A stretch of 64,000 bases of DNA from Acidobacteriota bacterium (GCA_016716435.1 JADJWI010000008.1:62001-126000); one strand, 5' to 3'. Numbered from the stretch's first letter, positions 25,650 to 34,573 are shown. Notes: generated from the sequence alone by a model not told the origin. Translations and numbers: made by a program.

Positions 25650-26510
25650 TTAAGTGAGTGCCGGAACTTCAATTGCCTCAAGCTTTGCCGGCTTTACTCC
25701 GAGAAATCGTTCAGCGACGCTGGCGAAACGTTCGGCCGCATCTGTTACAAAAAAATGATCGAGGTCATCGCACAACGAGCGTTCACCTGAGATCTTCCTG
25801 GGGCTTGCGAGTCCCGTGCTTTTGAGCAGGTTTGCAACCTCTTCCGCTGTCGCTTTGCCCGAATCGACTAGTGTAACATCCGGTCCGACCGTTCGCTGAA
25901 TCACATCGTGAAGGATCGGATAATGAGTACACCCGAGAACTAGGGCGTCGGGGGTGAATTCGCGCATATCGGCGAGGTAGCGTTCGGCGATCGAGGCCGT
26001 CTCACTTTCTTCAGCCCAACCTTCTTCGGCCAGAGGGACAAAAAGCGGACAAGCTGTCTGAAAAACTACAGCTTCACTGCACGACCTATGCACTGCTTCA
26101 ACATAGGCGCCGCTCCTTACTGTTGCATCGGTCGCGATCACCCCGATCTTTGGAGCGTCGCAATCTGCAACTTCGATCGCCCGCCGACCGCCCGGGCCGA
26201 TAACCCCGACAACATCGAGTCCGATCCGAGCCCGAATGGCAGGCAGTGCCAGAGCGGATGCGGTGTTGCAAGCGACGACGAGGATCTTTATCCCGAGGTC
26301 GGCTAAGAATTGGGCGTTCTCAAGAGCGTACTTTTCTACCGTCGCGAGGGACTTCGTTCCGTAAGGCACCCGGGCCGTATCACCCAGATAAACGAAATGC
26401 TCATTGGGTAAACGGTCATGCAGTGCACGGTAAACGGTGAGGCCGCCGACACCGGAATCAAATATCCCGATCGGAAGTTCAGATCGCTCGGCATTTTTCT
26501 GAACAGCCAT
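25650..26510 (-). CDS. murI: Glutamate racemase
   Basis: Cofactor-independent racemase supplying D-glutamate for peptidoglycan. From the ATG at 26510 the protein has 286 residues. It shows IGIFDSGVGGLTVYRAL near 14-30, YLGDTARVPYGTKS, the first catalytic cysteine in VVACNTASALALPA and the second in LVLGCTHYPIL. The open frame continues far upstream without homology, and GTG three codons earlier is a possible alternative. It is followed closely by rph. Upstream are three AATTTCCC copies (26610, 26628, 26641) of unknown meaning. Confidence 0.94.
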   Translation of the reverse strand: MAVQKNAERSELPIGIFDSGVGGLTVYRALHDRLPNEHFVYLGDTARVPYGTKSLATVEKYALENAQFLADLGIKILVVACNTASALALPAIRARIGLDVVGVIGPGGRRAIEVADCDAPKIGVIATDATVRSGAYVEAVHRSCSEAVVFQTACPLFVPLAEEGWAEESETASIAERYLADMREFTPDALVLGCTHYPILHDVIQRTVGPDVTLVDSGKATAEEVANLLKSTGLASPRKISGERSLCDDLDHFFVTDAAERFASVAERFLGVKPAKLEAIEVPALT

Positions 26511-26787
26511 AATTTTCACGGCGGTCGTGAATGAAGAGAATATTACTTGGGACAAGAAATTCAAATTGAAACCACGTGGCAAAATACTCGGGGCGAAATT
26601 TGTGTCCAAAATTTCCCCACCTCGACCAATTTCCCAACCAAATTTCCCGCCCGGGGCTCTGTCCGGAGCCGAAAAGCCTTGTTTAACGGTGTTTACGTTT
26701 TGGTACACGGATTGAACTAGGAAAGGGCGTCTGCGGAAATCACCACAGATAATCGTAAGTCTGGAATGACTCCCACCACTCCGGAAT

Positions 26788-27240
26788 ATGAGACTCCCAC
26801 AAACACTCTCCCACTTGTTTGTTCTCCTTAGTTGTGGCCTATTTGCCGCGGTGGTGACGCTTGCGTCTGCCAACGCGGCTTTGGCCGTTGACGGCAAGGA
26901 CCGCTACATTATCCAGCTTGAGCCCACTCAATTCTACGCTGAACTCGGCCCCGCTGAGCTTGCATCGCTCGGCCAGGAGATCGCGGGCCTCTCAGGCGCC
27001 AGACTTTCGCACACTTACTCGCGGACGATAAAAGCCGTCGTCATCGAAGGCGAAAGCCTCGTTTCAAGAACTGACCCGTTCCGCTTTTTTGTAAGCGACT
27101 TTGTAGGCGACGAAGTACCCGCTGGCCAAACTTCCATTCTTTCAATTGGAAGCAAGAACGGAGTCATCGCGTCCAGACTAGTATCGCCGACCGACGATGA
27201 TTTCTCTATCGATTTCGTTCTCAACCTCGATGCCAGGTAA
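26788..27240 (+). CDS. Small exported protein, possibly protease-propeptide-like
   Basis: A 150-residue protein with a signal peptide (hydrophobic core near 8-30, cleavage after ANAALA). The next part, DRYIIQLEPTQFYAELG...LSHTYSRTIKAVVIEG, has the look of an I9 inhibitor/propeptide fold as found in subtilisin precursors, but no protease domain follows. The C-terminal half ends DFSIDFVLNLDAR. The next gene encodes an exported zinc metallopeptidase 134 bases downstream, so an inhibitor or chaperone role is conceivable. Homology is weak by eye; treat the function as unknown. Confidence 0.6.
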   Translation: MRLPQTLSHLFVLLSCGLFAAVVTLASANAALAVDGKDRYIIQLEPTQFYAELGPAELASLGQEIAGLSGARLSHTYSRTIKAVVIEGESLVSRTDPFRFFVSDFVGDEVPAGQTSILSIGSKNGVIASRLVSPTDDDFSIDFVLNLDAR

Positions 27241-27374
27241 CCTCGCCGACCTCGGAAAAAAAACGTTGAAAACTTCATTCGCGGTGAGCTAAACTAAAAG
27301 TGTAGGTTGACACTGCGGTCAATCTTCGTCCTTCCTACGAATCTCCCTTCATTCGAATTTCATTGAGTTGACTT

Positions 27375-29324
27375 ATGAGACGTCTCAGTTGCTTTTCCGC
27401 CGCGTTGCTTATCCTATTCTTTGGTTCTTTTGGACCACTTCCCCGACCACTTGCTGCTCAGAAAATTGTTAAACGAGCGGTACCGTCGCAAAACGACATT
27501 ACTACCGACAGGCAACTCGCTGTCCTGATCAGAGGACTCACCGATCGCTCGGTAGATGGCCTCGAAAGCGTGGCCTACATCGAAGGTGTTGAGGTAGGGC
27601 TTCAGGGGCGGTTCCAGAATGTCGTACTTGGACGTTCCGATACGAAAAACGGCGTAAGAGCCGGGTGCGTCTCGAGTTTGGAGGAAGCAAACGCATTCTT
27701 TGGTCGGGACCTTGAAACCGGGAAGGCAGTTCCGAGGGGGCCATATAGTACCGAATCGATCGAGTTGATAGCCGCTCGCCATGGAATGTCTGTTGATGAG
27801 TACCGCTTTTATATCAAGATGTTGAGCGACGCCTCTATTGCCGATGCCCTCTCGGCTCCCGCGAGTTCGTCGATAGCAATTCAAAACAACGACGGCATGA
27901 ACGAGGGCTTTAACGACCCTGCAGCTGCCTTTGTTGTTGGCGAGGGTGGAAACTCTGGAACAACCCGCGGAGCCCAGCGTCTGAACGTCTTCAATTTTGC
28001 GGCCGCTATTTGGAGCGCTTTTCTTGATTCGCCCGTTACCATAACGGTCGCATCGCAGTTCAATCCACTTTCGCCTTGTTCGACCTCCGGCGGCGTTCTC
28101 GGATCTGCAGGTGCTTCGACCGTGCACAGGGACTTTACAGGGGCGGAATTCGCAGGAACATGGTACTCACAAGCTCTTGCAAACAAAAGGGCTGCGTCTG
28201 ATCTTTCGCCGGCAAGTCCGGATATCAATGCTACCTTCAACGTGAACATCGACAGCGGCTGTCTTGGTGCGGGCACCCGTTTTTACTATGGATTGGACAA
28301 TGCCGTCCCGGCAAACCGGATAAATCTTCTTGTGGTTGTTTTGCACGAGATCGGGCATGGAATGGGATTTCAGACCTTTGCAAACGGAACGACCGGCGCT
28401 CTTTTCATTGGATTTCCGGATATATTTCTTCGCAAGATGTTTGATCGGACGGCAGGCCTCTACTGGGATCAGATGACCGATGCACAACGCCAGACTTCGG
28501 CGCTGAACACGAATAACCTTCTTTGGGACGGTCCGAATGTGAACATCGCGTCAGGGTTTCTAACGGGGGGCCGTGATGCCGCAACCGGCAGGGTTCAGCT
28601 TTTCTCGCCCAACCCCTTTCAATCTGGGTCGTCACTTTCTCACTTCAGCACAGCCGCTTCGCCAAATCTATTGATGGAGCCGAGCATAAACACTGGGCTT
28701 CCGATCGATCTCGATCTGACACGGCAGCAGATGCGCGATATCGGATGGTTCCGCGACACTACTTCAGACAATGTTCCTGATCAAATCACGGGCGTTTTCC
28801 CGAGTGGGAGTGTTGTAACGTTCGGTTCGAACGTAAACATTACTTGGACCAACTCGGGCGGATTTAACCGCAACGTGACCATCGAACTCTCGACCAATGG
28901 CGGAACGACCTACTCTGCAATCGCCACGAACATTGCCAACACCGGTTCCTACTCCTGGACAGTACCATCTACGCCGACAACACAGGGAAGGATCCGTGTT
29001 CGCGAAGCAGGGTTCATTGATCTGTCCGGCGTTTCGTCATCGAACTTTACGATGTCGCTGGCACCTTCATCGTCCGCCGCGATGATCGCCGGCCGCGTTT
29101 TGGATCGTGAAGGTCGGGGCGTTCGCGGAGTAGTGGTTACTGCGATCGACCCCAACGGAACTGTGTTCTCGGCGATTTCCAATTCGTTCGGATACTATAG
29201 GATCGAAGAACTGTCTGCGGGCCAGAGCTATGTCGTGTCCGCGTGGGCGAAATCAATGAGCTTCTCGGGCCGTGTAGTAACTACCGAGAACGATTTTAAC
29301 CTAGTCGACTTGATCGAAGAGTAG
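27375..29324 (+). CDS. Exported HExxH zinc metallopeptidase with C-terminal CarboxypepD_reg-like domain
   Basis: A 649-residue secreted protein. After a signal peptide (cleavage near AAQ28) comes a long N-terminal region, then the zinc-binding helix HEIGHGMGF at 324-332 and a possible Met-turn LLMEP further on. About 465-560 reads like an Ig/fibronectin-like sandwich (NVNITWTNSGGFNRNVTIELSTNGG), and 575-645 like a carboxypeptidase regulatory-like domain (IAGRVLDREGRGVRGVVVTAID, GYYRIEELSAGQ). No third metzincin histidine follows the motif, so the peptidase family is uncertain. Extracellular protein degradation is likely. Confidence 0.8.
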   Translation: MRRLSCFSAALLILFFGSFGPLPRPLAAQKIVKRAVPSQNDITTDRQLAVLIRGLTDRSVDGLESVAYIEGVEVGLQGRFQNVVLGRSDTKNGVRAGCVSSLEEANAFFGRDLETGKAVPRGPYSTESIELIAARHGMSVDEYRFYIKMLSDASIADALSAPASSSIAIQNNDGMNEGFNDPAAAFVVGEGGNSGTTRGAQRLNVFNFAAAIWSAFLDSPVTITVASQFNPLSPCSTSGGVLGSAGASTVHRDFTGAEFAGTWYSQALANKRAASDLSPASPDINATFNVNIDSGCLGAGTRFYYGLDNAVPANRINLLVVVLHEIGHGMGFQTFANGTTGALFIGFPDIFLRKMFDRTAGLYWDQMTDAQRQTSALNTNNLLWDGPNVNIASGFLTGGRDAATGRVQLFSPNPFQSGSSLSHFSTAASPNLLMEPSINTGLPIDLDLTRQQMRDIGWFRDTTSDNVPDQITGVFPSGSVVTFGSNVNITWTNSGGFNRNVTIELSTNGGTTYSAIATNIANTGSYSWTVPSTPTTQGRIRVREAGFIDLSGVSSSNFTMSLAPSSSAAMIAGRVLDREGRGVRGVVVTAIDPNGTVFSAISNSFGYYRIEELSAGQSYVVSAWAKSMSFSGRVVTTENDFNLVDLIEE

Positions 29325-29356
29325 CAGTCGCGGTGTGCCCGAATAAACAAAATGAA

Positions 29357-30586
29357 TCATCTATTAGGACCGTTGGCGTCATGTCGGGATCGTTTCGGGA
29401 AAAGCAGATAACTCCCGAGCCCCAGAAGCACAAGCAGGGCCGAGATTGCGAGTAGCCAATGCGCCCCGAGCCAGCCTGCCCAACCTTGCGGTTCTTCCTC
29501 GACAACAACATCGACCTGCCGCTGCTCTGTTTCCGGCTTGGCGAGCCGGGCAGACGACATTTCAAGCAGACGACGGACTCGATCGACGGCCTCGGCCTCG
29601 ACCGCCGAGCGCGCCACTCCGCCAAGAATGCCGCCGAGGGCATCCGACCGCGAGCGATCCGAAAAGACGATATAGCTTTCAGCGGTTTCGTCACTCGCAA
29701 TCCGGAGAAATGCCGTCAGCGATACGGACGCGTCCAGATACCTCGTCGAATAGAACTGCCGCGTTAGAACAAAATGCGAATCATTTCCTGCGATGCTGTT
29801 CGTAAATGCGGCGGCGTGCGACAGCGTTACGGTCGGGTTCAGCCCAAAATCGATCGCCGACCAGTGCATTTCACTTTGAATACCCGATAGTCTCCCCGCA
29901 GGAAAATCCTGCATATATTTCCGCAAACCGAAGCCGAATATGTCCACGAGCGGGAGCTGTTTGAGCAATTCGTTTTGAGCCCTCGCGAGGTCGAGCGGCT
30001 CCTTTCGATTTGCGTGTGTGCCGAGCGAAGTTGCTCCCTTCGAAGTGTATTCCGACGCATATTCCAGCACCATCGCCCGAAAAAGTTCGGTTGCTCGTTC
30101 GCGGTGGTCCATGGCTTTCCAATCGATTTCAGAACCGAACCGCCTGATCCAGAATGCAGACATATTAATGTCGCAATCGCCAATGCTGCATTTCCGGAGT
30201 TCATCGAAATCGCGGCCCTCGAGGTTGAGAGACGAAAGGTCGGCCGGCTGCGGCGGGTCAGAGAAGCGCCCTTTCGCGCCCATTTCTTTATTGCCTCGCT
30301 GCGAAAGACTTTCGCGAAACGCCTCCATTGAAACTGGCGGCAGATCGGCTCTTCGAACGATCCCGAACACAGCCACATCCTGCTTATCGTTCGTCTTCAC
30401 TCGTTTGACGACAATCTCTCCGTTCTCCAATGCAGTGAACTCCGGCTCCGTAAAATCGGCATATTGAATAAGCGCCGATCGGAGTTGGGCTGTTGTCGCT
30501 TGAGCCGCCGATCGCTGCACAGCGATCGCTCCGCCCCAAACTGCTGCGAGGGCGGCGGTAAAGAGAAGCGCTCGAACGTTTCTCAT
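29357..30586 (-). CDS. Membrane-anchored exported protein of unknown function
   Basis: A 409-residue protein with a signal peptide (about 1-28), a large extracytoplasmic region and a C-terminal transmembrane helix (HWLLAISALLVLLGLGSYLLF, about 375-395) followed by basic residues, giving a type I topology. Blocks such as IDFGLNPTVTLSHAAAFTNSIAGNDSHFVLTRQFYSTRYLDASVSLTAFLRI look like a conserved domain, but I do not recognise it. It runs convergently toward the metallopeptidase gene and is followed upstream by a Tat-type exported protein on the same strand. Confidence 0.7.
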   Translation of the reverse strand: MRNVRALLFTAALAAVWGGAIAVQRSAAQATTAQLRSALIQYADFTEPEFTALENGEIVVKRVKTNDKQDVAVFGIVRRADLPPVSMEAFRESLSQRGNKEMGAKGRFSDPPQPADLSSLNLEGRDFDELRKCSIGDCDINMSAFWIRRFGSEIDWKAMDHRERATELFRAMVLEYASEYTSKGATSLGTHANRKEPLDLARAQNELLKQLPLVDIFGFGLRKYMQDFPAGRLSGIQSEMHWSAIDFGLNPTVTLSHAAAFTNSIAGNDSHFVLTRQFYSTRYLDASVSLTAFLRIASDETAESYIVFSDRSRSDALGGILGGVARSAVEAEAVDRVRRLLEMSSARLAKPETEQRQVDVVVEEEPQGWAGWLGAHWLLAISALLVLLGLGSYLLFPKRSRHDANGPNR

Positions 30587-30622
30587 AATCGTTGAAATAT
30601 TTTTCGGCCGTTCCGCGGGAGA

Positions 30623-31402
30623 TCATCCCCACAATCGGGTTTCGGGCTTGATCTGCCGTCTCACGTTTGTCGAATGAAACCAATGGGGCGGGTTTCCGGC
30701 AATAATGCCCTGATCCGTGCTCGGATTGCCGCCGCAGGTACCGTTGTAGTTCGCGGTTCCCCGATTCGGGGTGAACTCGCCGGGAGTTGTGCATCGAATG
30801 ATCGGGTTTCGCCACTCAACGCGTGTTCGGTCAGTATCGCATTTGACCCCGTAACCTGTCTCCGTGAAGACGACCGCGTTCTTGATCCAATCTGATCTTG
30901 TCCTGATAGTTCCGTAGCGCTTGTCTTCGCCCGTTCGAAGATCCTTCACGGCAAAGAGCCACCGCCAGAGTCCGTCCGCGGCTTTGCTAAGCCGCCAAAC
31001 GCGATAGCGATACCAGCGTCCGGTTTCCCAAGTGAAGGGCGTATTGTTAACTCCAAGCCCGCCGTAGCCGGACCAATTGGAACCGCCGCCCCAATTGATG
31101 CCCTTATTGTTATTTTCGCGAAACTCCTTCGCACCCGCCCATTGAATTCCGCCGTGCGACCATTCGTCGTACTCGGTAAAGTTCACCTGAAGCGAGAAAT
31201 AATAGAGCCATCGCTTGTCCGCATTGCGCGGAAAGTCGGTGATCTTTACCTCGATGTCATAGGCGTAGATCTGCTTTTTGTCCGAGTCGAGCCATGTGTG
31301 GATGGACTTTGGTTCGGGGGTTTGCGGGGCCGAGGCAGCGAAAGAAGGGAATGCTCCGCCTGCGAGGAGCAGGCTAGCAAATTCCCTTCTGTTCAAGTTC
31401 AT
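30623..31402 (-). CDS. Putative Tat-exported protein of unknown function
   Basis: A 259-residue protein starting MNLNRREFASLLLAGGAFPSFAASA, a twin-arginine-like signal (NRREF). The mature part is rich in Trp, Tyr and Gly (GINWGGGSNWSGYGGLG, TWETGRWYRYRVWRL) and seems beta-rich; I do not recognise a family. The frame extends upstream to 31441, but that part (MDAGSIPAAS) is only the tmRNA 3' end read as protein, so I start at 31402. This ATG lies five bases past the tmRNA CCA end, with no ribosome-binding site outside the tmRNA. Confidence 0.65.
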   Translation of the reverse strand: MNLNRREFASLLLAGGAFPSFAASAPQTPEPKSIHTWLDSDKKQIYAYDIEVKITDFPRNADKRWLYYFSLQVNFTEYDEWSHGGIQWAGAKEFRENNNKGINWGGGSNWSGYGGLGVNNTPFTWETGRWYRYRVWRLSKAADGLWRWLFAVKDLRTGEDKRYGTIRTRSDWIKNAVVFTETGYGVKCDTDRTRVEWRNPIIRCTTPGEFTPNRGTANYNGTCGGNPSTDQGIIAGNPPHWFHSTNVRRQIKPETRLWG

Positions 31403-31407
31403 AGAGA

Positions 31408-31777
31408 TGGTGGAGGCGGCGGGAATCGAACCCGCATCCAAAGGTTGCGACCAGTGAAATCTACACGCTTAGTCGGTTCACTTCATCTCGCCACCGGAGA
31501 GCAGGTGAGCCGACAAGACCTCCCCAATGGCATACCCGGCTAAATTTAAGACTCGTCCGCAGGCGGAGGACGTGCCCGAGCCTGAACTGGGTTATGCCCC
31601 AACGGGTCGCATCAGGCGAACTTCCCGCGGGACATCGCTGTAGCTAAGGTTAATTAGGCAGCGAGAGCTAATTCTTGATTAGCATTTGTGTTTTGCGTGT
31701 TTTTTTAACGAGCTAACAAGCAAGCCCGGCGTGCATTCAAAGATCTATACAAGCCCCTGTCGAAGCCTGTCGCCCCC
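31408..31777 (-). ncRNA. ssrA: Transfer-messenger RNA (tmRNA)
   Basis: About 370 bases on the minus strand. The 5' end (GGGGGCGACAGGCTTCGACA) and the 3' end (GGTTCGATTCCCGCCGCC, then TCCACCA) form the tRNA-like domain: GGGGGCG pairs with CGCCTCC as a seven-pair acceptor stem, followed by an encoded CCA. The tag frame at 31654-31683 reads GCT AAT CAA GAA TTA GCT CTC GCT GCC TAA, giving ANQELALAA, with the usual hydrophobic LAA end recognised by ClpXP and SspB-like systems. It rescues stalled ribosomes with SmpB, which is not in this window. Confidence 0.96.
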
Positions 31778-31885
31778 AAACTTTGTAGAGCAAAATTGGG
31801 TCCGCCATCGCATTAGCGGAACGCCAGTTTACGACAATGAGATGAAAATTGAAAGGCACGGGTTTGCCGCCGGGCCTTTATTGCC

Positions 31886-34348
31886 TTACTGCGAGATCGC
31901 GTTGAAGAGCAGCGGGAAGGTTGCCAGGCTCTGCCCGCGGTATTGCGGACGGAACCCAAAAAGGATGATCTTGCCTTTGCCCATCGTGACCTCGACGAGT
32001 GCCGCCTTACCGGCGATCTTGTCCTGCCCCAAAGCCCAACCGGAAAGCAGTAACTGCTTCGGGTCGCTCGGATAACGGGCGATGACCCGAACGTTTGGAG
32101 TACCGCCTTTAGGCGGCGTTTCTGGAACGTCAGGCCGGCTAGAGCCGGGACTCAAAACTTCGAACACCGGCGAGTCCTCAAACCATGCGATCGATTGCTG
32201 CGGCATGCCTTTGGCGATCGGGTGCAAGGTGTCGAGTTCGGTGCGGAGGATCGAGCCGGGGATGTAGAAGTCCTTACGGTTGAGGCCCTTTGTGATGTTC
32301 TTTACGGGCAAGTTGAATTGCTCGATGGCAAAGTTTGACGATTCGTTCAGAAACACAAGCGTCCCGCCCGCTTCGACGAACTTCTTCAGATTCTCAACGC
32401 CCTCTTTCCCAACGCCGCCGACATACTCATCCGGCATCGAGCCTTTCGAATAGCCGTTGAGGATTTGAGCGGGCGATTGGTCGGGGAAGATGATTGTCTT
32501 ATAAGGCCCAATGTTCGAACCTGCCCGAATATCTTTGTCTTGAACGGTGGCGGACTTTACGCAATCGTCACCCGGTTTACGCTCACCAAAACTTGGCCTA
32601 GGCTTCGCCTTATCAAAGATGAAACGTGTCCAGCCTTCATCCATGACCGGAACGTGTGACTTATAGATTGATGCTTCTCCCCATTCGAAACAACCGAATA
32701 ATCCTCCCCCCCATTCATAGCTCGTTTTTTCGTAACTGTATGGTGAGACAACGGGTTTGACGTCTAGGCCCAAGAACAGTGGCAATGTGTGAGCCGTCAC
32801 GTCGTAGGGTGGTAGTGGATTACCGGCCTCATTCTTCAAATTTGGATACGTCTGGTGTTCGAGCAGCGCTTTGGCATAGTGTGAATACGGTTGATCCATC
32901 CGCACCAAATAGCCATTCTTCGTTTCTTCGTATTCGACCCCTCCTTTACCAAGCAGGCTCGTGAGCGTCCATTGGGGCTGACGAAATCCCCGCCACGACG
33001 GAGGCGGAATCAAAAATCCAAATAGTTCTCCGTCCTTCCTCGGCCGGACCGCTTCTTTTCCGATCTCATAAAACCTCGACAGCCATTTTTCGCGGTTGTC
33101 GGCGGCGTGATCCAAAAGACTGAAAGCGGTGGCGGTCATGTAGTCGGTGATGTTGCGGAGTTTCCATTCGCCGCCTTTCCAGGCGGGGCCGTTGTTGGCA
33201 TCGTCTTTGCGCGGGTTGACGCCGCGGCCGCCGCGAAGCTCATCGGCCTTAACGGTGACGGGCGTCGCGAGGCGAGCGGAGGCAGTCTCGCTCAGGATGC
33301 GCACGCCGCCGTGGTAATGCGAATAGGCGCGTGCGGGCGTCCAAGCATCGTAGGTCGTGCCGGTCGTCAGGCCCTGAAAGCCCTTCTTCCGCATATCGCC
33401 GGCGATATAGAGCCCAAGCTCCGTGTAGCCCTCAACGATCTGCTGCGGCACGTTCGGCTCGACCGGCGGCATGTACGGCGGCAGGAATTGCCTCGCACCG
33501 TAGATGCCCTGCTGATGAACATCGAGCACGATCTGCGGGTGCCAGACGTTGTGGATCTTATCGACGGTCAACTGCGTCTCGACCTGCGTGAAGGCGTACC
33601 AGTCGCGGTTGTTATCGTGGCCGACGTATTTGTGATAAAGCTCGGGCGGCGAGGTGCCTTCGTACGGCGTGCCTAGCGTTTTGTCGTACCAATTCTTGAC
33701 GATATCCACGCCGTCCGGGTTCAGCGACGGAACGAGAAGAATGATCGTGTTGTCGAGAATGTTCTTGATCCGCGGGTCGTTGCTGGAGGCGAGCTCATGG
33801 GCGATCAACATCGACGAAAGCGTCGAACCGACCTCGGTCGAGTGAATGCCGAAGGTGATGAGGACGATGGTCTTGCCTTCGGCGATCAAAGCTTTTGCCG
33901 TTGCGTCCGGGACGTTCCTACTCTTATTGATGAACGTCCGCGGGTCGGCGAGCTTGTCGTTGATGTCGCGGTATTTCGCTAAGTTCTTCAGATTCTCCGG
34001 CGAGCTGACGGTTGCGTAAACGAACGGAGCGCCCATCGTTGTCTTGCCGATCTCTTCGAAGGCCATCCGGTCGCTAGCCGCGTCGAGTTTCTTGAAATAA
34101 TCCACGACCTGTGCCCAGCTGGCGAGCTTCCGATCATCGCCCGGAGTGAAACCGAGCACATCCTTCGGGGTCGGGACCTGTGCGGTAAGAGATGAAACGA
34201 ATAACAACAGAGCGAGAGAGAACCACCCCGTCAGCCGAAGCGGCTGCCACCCCTCCTTCGTAAGGAGGGGAGCTTTAGTGGCGAGTGACGAGTGGTGAGT
34301 GGCGAGCCGTCCGAGCGTCTTGAGCCGGCAGGCAAAAGTGGTTTTCAT
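31886..34348 (-). CDS. Exported M14 family zinc carboxypeptidase with repeat-derived insertions
   Basis: An 820-residue secreted metallopeptidase. Zinc ligands lie in FGIHSTEVGST (HxxE) and VLDVHQQGI (His), and the general base is probably the Glu in RILSETAS. NPDG and NNRDWYAF are further M14 features. The C-terminal third looks like a glutamine-amidotransferase-like domain (AGGTLVFLNESSNFAI). Two segments look foreign: near the N-terminus ATHHSSLATKAPLLTKEGW interrupts the signal peptide, and PETPPKGGTPN lies in the C-terminal domain. Both correspond to palindromic DNA repeats read in frame. The signal core RLTGWFSLALLLFVSSLTAQ follows the first insertion, so export may persist. Confidence 0.88.
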   Translation of the reverse strand: MKTTFACRLKTLGRLATHHSSLATKAPLLTKEGWQPLRLTGWFSLALLLFVSSLTAQVPTPKDVLGFTPGDDRKLASWAQVVDYFKKLDAASDRMAFEEIGKTTMGAPFVYATVSSPENLKNLAKYRDINDKLADPRTFINKSRNVPDATAKALIAEGKTIVLITFGIHSTEVGSTLSSMLIAHELASSNDPRIKNILDNTIILLVPSLNPDGVDIVKNWYDKTLGTPYEGTSPPELYHKYVGHDNNRDWYAFTQVETQLTVDKIHNVWHPQIVLDVHQQGIYGARQFLPPYMPPVEPNVPQQIVEGYTELGLYIAGDMRKKGFQGLTTGTTYDAWTPARAYSHYHGGVRILSETASARLATPVTVKADELRGGRGVNPRKDDANNGPAWKGGEWKLRNITDYMTATAFSLLDHAADNREKWLSRFYEIGKEAVRPRKDGELFGFLIPPPSWRGFRQPQWTLTSLLGKGGVEYEETKNGYLVRMDQPYSHYAKALLEHQTYPNLKNEAGNPLPPYDVTAHTLPLFLGLDVKPVVSPYSYEKTSYEWGGGLFGCFEWGEASIYKSHVPVMDEGWTRFIFDKAKPRPSFGERKPGDDCVKSATVQDKDIRAGSNIGPYKTIIFPDQSPAQILNGYSKGSMPDEYVGGVGKEGVENLKKFVEAGGTLVFLNESSNFAIEQFNLPVKNITKGLNRKDFYIPGSILRTELDTLHPIAKGMPQQSIAWFEDSPVFEVLSPGSSRPDVPETPPKGGTPNVRVIARYPSDPKQLLLSGWALGQDKIAGKAALVEVTMGKGKIILFGFRPQYRGQSLATFPLLFNAISQ
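32103..32148. repeat. REP-like double palindrome inside the M14 peptidase gene
   Basis: CCGCCT-TT-AGGCGG (32103-32116) and CCGGCT-AG-AGCCGG (32135-32148) are two perfect hairpins 18 bases apart. On the coding (minus) strand they read SSRPDVPETPPKGGTPN in frame. The arrangement is typical of dispersed palindromic elements; no second copy is visible in this window. Confidence 0.6.
34232..34270. repeat. Paired palindromes in the signal-peptide region of the M14 peptidase gene
   Basis: CAGCCG-AAG-CGGCTG (34232-34246) is followed by CCCCTCCTT-CGT-AAGGAGGGG (34250-34270), both perfect hairpins. Next to them (34279-34308) is a degenerate run of GTGGCGAG/GTGACGAG units. Together they encode the ATHHSSLATKAPLLTKEGW segment. 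This looks like a composite of small dispersed repeats. Confidence 0.6.
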
Positions 34349-34421
34349 TTGTATTTTGTGCTCCGATGGGGAAATATCGGCTAGTTTAGTGGATTTCCGC
34401 TGGATTTGAAAGATTTCAAAA

Positions 34422-34461
34422 GGCGTTGGAATGATTCCAGAGGCCGTTGGAATCGTTCAGA
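34422..34461. repeat. Two tandem imperfect 20-bp repeats upstream of the OPT gene
   Basis: GGCGTTGGAATGATTCCAGA (34422-34441) is followed directly by GGCCGTTGGAATCGTTCAGA (34442-34461). They lie in the 225-base divergent gap between the M14 peptidase and OPT transporter genes. Function unknown. Confidence 0.45.
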
Positions 34462-34573
34462 GACGTCAATAAACGGGCCGCAGAAGCCGCAAAATTATGC
34501 CGCGGCCGCCCCAACCCGTTGCATTTTCGGGTGTTTGGGCGTAAATTCTGTGCAACTCCCATCAAAGCCGCCT

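Noticed and set aside
26601..26650. MraZ-type operator upstream of murI
   Set aside because: The GGGAAATT units resemble MraZ TGGG repeats, but the spacing is uneven and not ten bases.
31403..31441. N-terminal extension MDAGSIPAAS of the Tat-signal protein, and a plus-strand frame reading GGGNRTRI through the same DNA
   Set aside because: Both are known artefacts of translating the tRNA-like 3' end; the DNA here belongs to the tmRNA.
31408..31470. A tRNA gene suggested by the GGTTCGATTCCC T-arm
   Set aside because: The matching 5' half lies 300 bases away and the tag frame is in between, so this is the tmRNA tRNA-like domain.
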